DNA of 6,279 nt from DAOTUL01 sp034437435 (GTDB lineage Bacteria; Chloroflexota; Anaerolineae; Aggregatilineales; Phototrophicaceae): NCBI GenBank assembly GCA_964417785.1, contig CAYQJO010000250.1:1-6279 (forward strand), read 5' to 3'. Each line of letters starts with the position of its first letter. Within the stretch, counting starts at the first letter, position 1. Below the pieces are notes generated by a model. It ran no database searches. It worked only from the letters and a program-made list of their open reading frames with translations, and was not told the DNA's origin. A program made the translations under genes and the position numbers. Positions 1-6,279 of the stretch are shown one piece after another.

Positions 1-3
1 GTA

Positions 4-348
4 ATGCCGACGATTTTTTCAAAGATTCTGGCGAAAGAGATTCCAGCGGACATCGTTTACGAAGACGAGCATGTGACCGCCTTCAAAGACATCAACCCGC
101 GGGCACCGGTCCACATCCTGATTATCCCAAACAAGGAAATCCCGACGGTGGACGATGTGGAAGACGCCGACGCCGAACTGCTCGGTCGTCTGTTCCTGGC
201 GGCGAAGAAGATCGCTCGTGAACAGGGCATCGCCGAGAGTGGTTATCGCCTGCTCGTCAACTGCCGTGACGACGGCGGACAGGAAGTCTATCATCTGCAC
301 ATGCATTTGCTTGGCGGGCGCAGCCTCGGTCCCATGCTGGCAAAGTAG
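4..348 (+). CDS. HIT-family (HinT-like) nucleotide-binding hydrolase/transferase
   Basis: This 114-residue cytoplasmic protein of the histidine triad superfamily probably hydrolyses purine nucleoside phosphoramidates or related AMP conjugates, as HinT proteins do; its substrate in this organism is unknown. The signature HLHMHLLGG lies at residues 97-105, so H97, H99 and H101 form the triad and H99 is the expected nucleophile. The N-terminus (MPTIFSKILAKEIPADIVYED) matches the usual HinT opening, in which an 'IFxKI..EIPA' strand precedes a 'VYED' strand, so the ATG at position 4 is taken as the true start and the gene as complete. Its Shine-Dalgarno site lies outside the window. The S6 position is Ser, where many bacterial relatives carry Cys and the HINT1 type carries Gly. 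Length is normal for the family. It converges on the DsbA-like gene, with only a hairpin between them. Confidence 0.95.
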   Translation: MPTIFSKILAKEIPADIVYEDEHVTAFKDINPRAPVHILIIPNKEIPTVDDVEDADAELLGRLFLAAKKIAREQGIAESGYRLLVNCRDDGGQEVYHLHMHLLGGRSLGPMLAK

Positions 349-353
349 GCAAC

Positions 354-383
354 CGGGGCGCAGTGATTTGATACTGCGCCCCG
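354..383. terminator. Hairpin between convergent genes, possible bidirectional terminator
   Basis: A perfect 11-bp inverted repeat (CGGGGCGCAGT / ACTGCGCCCCG) closes an 8-nt loop. It sits 6 nt after the HIT stop codon and 8 nt from the stop codon of the opposing DsbA-like gene. Its position and strength fit a shared transcription terminator for both strands. Neither side has a run of T, so it is not a textbook intrinsic terminator. It could act by a U-tract-independent route or simply protect the 3' ends of the transcripts. Confidence 0.6.
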
Positions 384-391
384 ATCCATCG

Positions 392-1345
392 CTACGATTC
401 CGGCGTCGTCTCAGCGGGTTCGTCCGTGACTGCTTCGGTCGGCTCCGTTGTCACCGCTTCGGTCGGCTCATCCTCGACGGCTTCCGTCGATTCCACCGCT
501 TCCGTTACTTCAGCTTCAATCGCTTCGGTCGGCTCCGCTGTGACCTCCGGCTCGTCTTCGCCCTCCACCGGGACCGGATTCGCCCCAGACGCCACCAATG
601 CCTCGTTCACTGCCGCGATGATCGCATCGACATCCGATGCCACCTCGAAGCCTTGAACAAGCGTGGTCGGCGTGGCCGTGACGCCGTTGTCACGATAGGC
701 AGCGGTCGCATCATCGAGCAAATTATTAATACGTGAACTGTCGCGGCAGCTTTCGTACTGGTTCTGGCTCAGGCCAAGATTGTCAAAACCGGAAGCCAGA
801 CGGTTTTGCGGGAACGCCCGGTTGCCATAATCGCGCTGCCACTGGAACAACGCATCATGGTATTCAAAGAAATACCCCTGCTCACGGGCGCACAGGGCGG
901 CCCGTGCCGAGCCACCCGCATTCGGCACTGTTCCGATGGAGTCCGAGGGGATAAAGGTGTACGAGATGATACCATCCCGCACCAGATCGACCAGCGTATC
1001 CATCGAAGAAGCGTGGAACTGAGCGCAGGCGGTACACGAGAAGCTGGAATACTCCTCCACACGCACGGGGGCATTGAGGTCGCCCAGCACCGGGAATCCC
1101 TCTTCGCTGACGGTACGCGGAATACCGTCATAGCGTTCAAGTGTACCATTGGGGATGGGCGCATCGGCAGGCTGATTTGACAGAATCACGACCACTGCCA
1201 CCAAGACAGCGATCACTGCAACGGCACCGCCCAGAAACAGCAACCGCTGCTGCCGCTGCTGCTGGCGGCGCTCCTGACGACGCGCACGAGTACGCGCACG
1301 AGAACCGGATGTACTTGATCGGGTTGACTGTTTGCGCTTGGTCAT
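392..1345 (-). CDS. Membrane-anchored DsbA-like thioredoxin-fold protein with TEA-repeat tail
   Basis: This 317-residue protein is probably a thiol-disulfide oxidoreductase of the DsbA/Thioredoxin_4 type acting outside the cytoplasmic membrane. Residues 1-34 are very rich in Arg, Gln and Lys (cytoplasmic, positive-inside). Residues 35-56 form a hydrophobic membrane segment, and the thioredoxin-like domain covers about 80-250. The active-site motif is C104-T-A-C107, preceded by the strand 'VRVEEYSSFSC'. T225-P226 in 'TATPTTLVQG' is the expected cis-Pro loop. C152 and C200 are two further cysteines that could form a structural disulfide. From about 261 to the end the chain is an acidic low-complexity tail of TEA/TEAV units. 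The start is supported by AGGAGT seven bases upstream of ATG. It is transcribed divergently from aconitase. Oxidase, reductase or isomerase direction cannot be read from sequence; a DsbD-like partner is not in the window. Confidence 0.88.
   Translation of the reverse strand: MTKRKQSTRSSTSGSRARTRARRQERRQQQRQQRLLFLGGAVAVIAVLVAVVVILSNQPADAPIPNGTLERYDGIPRTVSEEGFPVLGDLNAPVRVEEYSSFSCTACAQFHASSMDTLVDLVRDGIISYTFIPSDSIGTVPNAGGSARAALCAREQGYFFEYHDALFQWQRDYGNRAFPQNRLASGFDNLGLSQNQYESCRDSSRINNLLDDATAAYRDNGVTATPTTLVQGFEVASDVDAIIAAVNEALVASGANPVPVEGEDEPEVTAEPTEAIEAEVTEAVESTEAVEDEPTEAVTTEPTEAVTDEPAETTPES
395..565 (-). repeat. Degenerate TEA(V) repeat tract coding the C-terminal tail
   Basis: The last 57 codons of the DsbA-like gene encode an acidic, Pro/Thr-rich tail with six TEA units (TEAI, TEAV, TEAV, TEAV, TEAV and variants, often preceded by EP). 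On the + strand the 14-mer GCTTCGGTCGGCTC occurs exactly three times, at 432-445, 456-469 and 522-535, with further diverged copies between. The tract probably grew by slippage or unequal recombination and forms a flexible extracytoplasmic stalk or tail. An open + strand frame through it is a by-product of the repeat. Confidence 0.75.
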
Positions 1346-1352
1346 TAAGCAA

Positions 1353-1358
1353 ACTCCT
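1353..1358 (-). promoter_or_regulatory. Shine-Dalgarno site of the DsbA-like gene
   Basis: On the minus strand AGGAGT lies 7 nt before the ATG at 1345. This near-consensus ribosome binding site fixes the start and argues against extending the gene upstream. Confidence 0.85.
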
Positions 1359-1535
1359 GATGTCTGTAATGGCGAATGAGTTTACAGCAGCCTGCTGAGA
1401 ATCGCTATACAATGCAATTAAGGAATGGCACATTGGCTGGTTGGAGCGCCGAAGCCACCGACGAATACTTCTTGATACCGGAGTAACCCTCTCATCATGC
1501 TGCCGGTCTGGCATCTGATGAAATTTGTCACAATC

Positions 1536-1564
1536 CTGACGCACAAAAAGTTTTTGGGTACAAT
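1536..1564 (+). promoter_or_regulatory. Candidate sigma70/sigmaA promoter of acnA
   Basis: CTGACG at 1536-1541 (4 of 6 bases match TTGACA) and TACAAT at 1559-1564 (5 of 6 match TATAAT) are separated by 17 nt. Transcription would start near 1571, giving a leader of about 70 nt. A weaker alternative is TTGGGT at 1554-1559 with TATATC at 1577-1582, also 17 nt apart, starting near 1589. The two overlap, so only an experiment can tell them apart. Confidence 0.5.
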
Positions 1565-1596
1565 CCAGATAACTTCTATATCTATTGCAGCAAGAA

Positions 1597-1613
1597 TCTT
1601 CTATCGTAGAAGA
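1597..1613. promoter_or_regulatory. 17-bp palindrome in the acnA leader
   Basis: TCTTCTA-TCG-TAGAAGA is a perfect 7-bp inverted repeat around a 3-bp centre, ending 29 nt before the acnA ATG. It falls downstream of both candidate promoters, so it would be transcribed. It could be an operator acting as a roadblock, or a small RNA hairpin just upstream of the ribosome binding site. It is AT-rich relative to the surrounding genes. The regulator is unknown. Confidence 0.5.
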
Positions 1614-1631
1614 ACACAAACTAGCTGAATT

Positions 1632-1636
1632 GAGGT
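1632..1636 (+). promoter_or_regulatory. Shine-Dalgarno site of acnA
   Basis: GAGGT lies 6 nt before the ATG at 1643. This is good spacing and supports that start. Confidence 0.75.
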
Positions 1637-1642
1637 CGTTCG

Positions 1643-4360
<2,718 letters not shown>

Positions 4361-4367
4361 GCTTGAT

Positions 4368-4393
4368 GGGCAGGGTATGCATATACCCTGCCC
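4368..4393 (+). terminator. acnA: Terminator-like hairpin downstream of acnA
   Basis: A perfect 11-bp stem (GGGCAGGGTAT / ATACCCTGCCC) with a GCAT loop begins 7 nt after the acnA stop codon. It is followed by CTTGTAAAAT, a poor T-tract. It is the likely end of the acnA transcript. The bases just after the stem double as the -35 of the next promoter. Confidence 0.7.
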
Positions 4394-4394
4394 C

Positions 4395-4423
4395 TTGTAA
4401 AATCAGCATACTCAAATTATAAT
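4395..4423 (+). promoter_or_regulatory. carD: Strong sigma70/sigmaA promoter of the carD operon
   Basis: TTGTAA at 4395-4400 (4 of 6 match) and a perfect TATAAT at 4418-4423 are separated by exactly 17 nt. Transcription should start near 4430, leaving a leader of about 29 nt before the ATC at 4459. The -35 directly abuts the acnA terminator stem. Confidence 0.75.
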
Positions 4424-4443
4424 ATCTTAGTCAATTACATAGC

Positions 4444-4452
4444 AGAAGGGAG
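4444..4452 (+). promoter_or_regulatory. carD: Shine-Dalgarno site that points to a non-ATG carD start
   Basis: AGAAGGGAG contains AAGG and GGAG cores. Counting from GGAG, the next codon in the carD frame at 6-nt spacing is ATC at 4459. No ATG, GTG or TTG in that frame lies within reach, so this site decides the start call. Confidence 0.65.
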
Positions 4453-4458
4453 TTTGTC

Positions 4459-4956
4459 ATCTTTAGTCACGGAGATACGGTTGTACATCCCCGCTATGGT
4501 CCTGGCCTTGTTGTTGGGAAACGCACACTCGAACGCGACGGTGAAAAACGCCACTACCTCGCCATCAAACTCCACGATGACCAGCAAGTAATGATCCCGG
4601 TTGAATCCGTCGAAGACTCTGGCCTGCGTGCGGCGATTTCCAGCATGGAGACCGTGCGCGAAATCATGAATCGCACGCCGCGAGACCTGCCCGAACACTA
4701 TCGGAGCCGCAAAACACGGTTAGAGAACGCACTCAGGCAGCGCCAGCCGCGAGAGATGATCCGCATGCTACGCGACCTGTGCTGGCTGGAACACATATCC
4801 GGCTTGAATAACACCGACATTGAACTCAAACGCAGACTGCGCCAGTCCGTCGCCGTCGAGATTTCCACCAATCCGGCGCTGGCCGAGCAGTCCGTGTGGA
4901 AGGAGTTGCAGGCGATCATCAACGCCGCCATCCAAAAACACGCAGAAGATGCCTGA
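4459..4956 (+). CDS. carD: CarD/CdnL-family RNA polymerase-binding regulator, probable ATC start
   Basis: This 165-residue protein belongs to the CarD_CdnL_TRCF family, which binds the RNA polymerase beta subunit and stabilises open promoter complexes, often at rRNA and growth genes. Residues 1-60 form the Tudor-like RNA polymerase-interaction domain: [I/M]FSHGDTVVHPRYGPG, then 'HYLAIKL' and 'MIPVESVEDSGLR'. Residues 61-165 form the helical DNA-binding domain: 'VREIMNRTP', 'YRSRKTRLENAL', 'MIRMLRDLCWLEH', 'RRLRQSVAVEIS'. From memory, it aligns throughout with mycobacterial CarD, including GDTVV and the RDL helix; the Trp that inserts near the -10 region there appears as Tyr81 here. The frame is open from 4423, but the first ATG is at 4591 (residue 45), inside the N-terminal domain. 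ATC at 4459 fits the Shine-Dalgarno spacing and the family's usual 'MF..GD' opening; GTC at 4456 or a base error are alternatives. The TolB-like gene follows after 8 nt. Confidence 0.88.
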   Translation: MFSHGDTVVHPRYGPGLVVGKRTLERDGEKRHYLAIKLHDDQQVMIPVESVEDSGLRAAISSMETVREIMNRTPRDLPEHYRSRKTRLENALRQRQPREMIRMLRDLCWLEHISGLNNTDIELKRRLRQSVAVEISTNPALAEQSVWKELQAIINAAIQKHAEDA

Positions 4957-4964
4957 GCAGGGCT

Positions 4965-5987
4965 ATGTCGCGGCTGGTCGTATTTGCCCTCATTCTGCTG
5001 CTACCGCTATCAATCCTTGTGACAGCTATCAGTCTGTGGATACCGGGTGGCAACAGCATGACACTCGCCTACATCGCCGGACACCCCCGCGACATCCACG
5101 TTGTGGATACCAGCCGCGGCCTGCATACTCGCCTTACCAGTCATCCATTTGACGACATCCACCCGGTATGGTCGCCGGATGGTTCCCAACTGGGCTTCAT
5201 CTCGTCACGCGACGGCCAGCCCGATTTTTACATTATGGACAGCGACGGGCGCAACATCCGCCGGGTCACTTCCAGCGATACCAACCGTGAAATCCGCTAC
5301 GCCACCTGGTCCTCGCGGACGACTGAACTGGCGGTTATGGCATTCTACGGGGTCAGCGAGGAGATTCGTCTGCTGGACCTCGCCACCGGCACCAGCCAGA
5401 TCGTGATAGCGTTGGACTACGGTACACGCGCCGGCCTGCCGGTCTGGTCACCCGACGGCAGCCAGATCGCCTTTGACGCTGCCCAGGTCACGGGCAACCG
5501 CAACGTCTTCATCGTCGAGCGGGAATCGTTGCGCGGGCGCAACCTGACACGCTCACAAAATCGCGATGGTACACCCGACTGGTCGCCCAACAGCCAACAA
5601 ATCGCCTTCGTCTCCGACCGCAACGGGCAACCCGACATCTACATCATCGCGGCCAACGGCGGACGTGCCGTGCGCCTCACCGACCATCCCACCCTGGATA
5701 CCTCACCCCGATGGTCGCCTGATGGCACGCAAATTGCGTTTGTCACGCGCCGGTCGGGCAACCTCGACATCTTCATCATGGACGCCAACGGGGGCAACCC
5801 GCGCAATTTATCGCAGGATTCACAAAACGAAACCGCACCGTTGTGGTCGCCCGATGGGCGTTATCTGGCTTATCAAGCAGTGGACAACGGCATCACGGTG
5901 TTGTATACCATAAGACAAGATGGCAACCAGCGTAAACAATGGACAGAGATAGAGAATAACGCCACAGCACCCGCGTGGCGTCCGTAA
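4965..5987 (+). CDS. Membrane-anchored TolB-like PD40 beta-propeller protein
   Basis: This 340-residue protein has a hydrophobic N-terminal segment at residues 4-26 (signal anchor or uncleaved signal peptide), then an extracytoplasmic propeller of WD40-like (PD40/TolB C-terminal) repeats. Tryptophans of the P-x-W-S-P-D-G motif occur at W69, W115 (degenerate), W161, W206 (WSPNS), W250, W294 and W338 (PAWRP). These seven marks at 44-46 residue steps delimit six blades, with the last 'PAW' probably closing the ring. Blades typically continue 'QIAFVSDRNGQPDIYI...NGG'. No catalytic domain is fused, so a binding or scaffold role is likely, but the partner is unknown. ATG at 4965 was chosen over an in-frame ATG at 4896 because the earlier one lies inside carD and adds a charged stretch before the membrane segment. 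Its Shine-Dalgarno is weak (AGG close to the ATG), so translation is probably coupled to carD. Confidence 0.88.
   Translation: MSRLVVFALILLLPLSILVTAISLWIPGGNSMTLAYIAGHPRDIHVVDTSRGLHTRLTSHPFDDIHPVWSPDGSQLGFISSRDGQPDFYIMDSDGRNIRRVTSSDTNREIRYATWSSRTTELAVMAFYGVSEEIRLLDLATGTSQIVIALDYGTRAGLPVWSPDGSQIAFDAAQVTGNRNVFIVERESLRGRNLTRSQNRDGTPDWSPNSQQIAFVSDRNGQPDIYIIAANGGRAVRLTDHPTLDTSPRWSPDGTQIAFVTRRSGNLDIFIMDANGGNPRNLSQDSQNETAPLWSPDGRYLAYQAVDNGITVLYTIRQDGNQRKQWTEIENNATAPAWRP
5959..5981 (+). other. Inverted repeat in the last codons of the TolB-like gene
   Basis: ACGCCAC at 5959-5965 and GTGGCGT at 5975-5981 form a perfect 7-bp stem with a 9-nt loop, ending 4 nt before the TAA stop codon. No T-tract follows. 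It could be a 3'-end stabiliser or a weak terminator for the carD operon, or a chance result of coding sequence. The 28 bases to the next gene (5988-6015) hold no other terminator. Confidence 0.35.
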
Positions 5988-6015
5988 ATACCATGTGGAA
6001 ATATCTACCTGATGC

Positions 6016-6279
6016 TCAAACCATGCGCAGCTTTTGTGGACTGCTCTTCGGCACCCGCTTGATGATCTGACGGGCCTCAAGGTCCAGCTTGACCGTCGTC
6101 ACATACCAGTTGATCGAGCCATCGAAGGTATCACCAAGCTGCGCGTCGATGGTGGCGGTTAACTCCTTGAGCGTGATCTCATCTTGCTCCCGCACCAGAC
6201 GGACAATGGCCTCGCGAATCGTCTCATACTTGTGCTTCTCAATCGTCACGCCCCGCTTGCCCTGTGGATGCAATGTGAG
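6016..6279 (-). CDS. DUF6958-like small protein, 5' end outside the window
   Basis: The visible 87 codons (start not included) run LTLHPQGKRGVTIEKHKYET..., then a helical stretch 'IREAIVRLV', a second helix 'LKELTATIDAQL', the block FDGSINWYVTTVKLDLEARQ, and a short basic end 'IIKRVPKSSPQKLRMV'. I recall the 'HPxGKxGV... WYVTTVKLDLEA...I.R' pattern from the DUF6958 family of uncharacterised proteins. The predicted order of helices followed by a strand pair resembles a small winged helix, but no DNA-binding role is shown. An in-frame TTG at 6273 could be a start, yet the frame stays open to the window edge and the Leu it encodes fits a conserved 'LHP', so the true start is probably beyond 6279. 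It converges on the TolB-like gene with a 28-nt gap. Confidence 0.75.
   Translation of the reverse strand, partial: LTLHPQGKRGVTIEKHKYETIREAIVRLVREQDEITLKELTATIDAQLGDTFDGSINWYVTTVKLDLEARQIIKRVPKSSPQKLRMV

Larger units (their letters stand above)
1346..1642. other. Divergent intergenic region between the DsbA-like gene and acnA
   Basis: These 297 bases separate two outward-facing genes and must hold both promoters. No open frame here looks like protein, and I see no tRNA or rRNA. Three dyads are visible: CAGCAG-C-CTGCTG at 1385-1397; an imperfect stem-loop at 1493-1520 (CATC...GATG enclosing ATGC...GCAT with a 2-nt bulge); and TCTTCTA-TCG-TAGAAGA at 1597-1613. A GTCA-N6-TGAC dyad at 1527-1540 overlaps the candidate acnA -35. 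No convincing minus-strand promoter could be chosen; the best -10-like element is TATAGC around 1404-1409, and it lacks a good -35. Confidence 0.7.

Noticed and set aside
426..656. Plus-strand Ser/Thr/Ala-Val repeat open frame
   Set aside because: It is a by-product of the repetitive TEA tail coded on the other strand; no ribosome binding site or family match is seen.
155..736. 193-codon plus-strand open frame running from the HIT gene into the DsbA-like tail
   Set aside because: It is out of frame with the HIT gene, and its Arg/Phe/Arg-Leu-rich translation is what the complement of the TEA repeats gives. It is a shadow of two real genes.
1381..1413. TTTACA ... TATACA/TACAAT as an additional plus-strand promoter
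   Set aside because: The spacers are 19 or 21 nt rather than about 17, and a better-spaced candidate lies nearer acnA.
4454..4591. Short TTG-initiated open frame whose TAA overlaps the ATG at 4591, resembling a leader peptide coupled to a shorter carD
   Set aside because: The Shine-Dalgarno is too close to this TTG, and the overlapping frame encodes the conserved CarD N-terminal domain (GDTVVHPRYG), which is far stronger evidence for the ATC-start reading.
4435..4698. 87-codon minus-strand open frame opposite carD
   Set aside because: It is antisense to the well-supported CarD domain, with no recognisable motif or start signal.
4896..4964. Upstream in-frame ATG as start of the TolB-like gene
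   Set aside because: It would place 23 charged residues, coded inside carD, before the membrane segment. ATG 4965 gives a normal signal-anchor start and a natural operon junction.

Overview
The window looks like a chromosomal housekeeping segment from a free-living bacterium of moderately high GC. I would tentatively place it in Chloroflexota (Anaerolineae-like). The grounds are the protein styles: an Arg/Gln-rich membrane-anchored DsbA-like protein with a Thr/Glu/Ala tail, a stand-alone CarD followed by a PD40 propeller, and a 'HPQGKRGV' DUF6958-type protein. This placement is an inference from recall, not from a search. I see no mobile elements, CRISPR, rRNA or tRNA.

Layout, left to right. 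(1) 4-348 (+) is a complete small HIT-family nucleotide hydrolase/transferase. (2) 354-383 is a strong hairpin between two convergent genes. (3) 392-1345 (-) is a membrane-anchored, extracytoplasmic DsbA/thioredoxin-fold protein with a CTAC active site and an acidic TEA-repeat tail. (4) 1346-1642 is a divergent intergenic region. It holds the Shine-Dalgarno sites of both flanking genes, a good sigma70-type promoter candidate for the right-hand gene, and several dyads including a 7+7 palindrome close to the aconitase start. (5) 1643-4360 (+) is a full-length AcnA-type aconitase with all three Fe-S cysteines. (6) 4368-4393 is a terminator-like hairpin whose 3' flank is already the -35 of the next promoter. 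(7) 4459-4956 (+) is a CarD/CdnL-family RNA polymerase-binding regulator. It has no ATG/GTG/TTG where the domain begins and probably starts on ATC. (8) 4965-5987 (+) is a membrane-anchored TolB-like six-bladed PD40 propeller, 8 nt downstream of carD and probably co-transcribed with it. (9) 6016-6279 (-) is a small DUF6958-like protein whose 5' end runs off the window.

The genes do not form one pathway. AcnA serves the TCA cycle, CarD tunes transcription initiation, the DsbA-like and TolB-like proteins face outside the membrane, and the HIT protein acts on nucleotides. The most unusual item is the carD start: promoter, Shine-Dalgarno and family alignment all point to ATC at 4459. A conventional ATG-only call at 4591 would remove most of the RNA polymerase-interaction domain.
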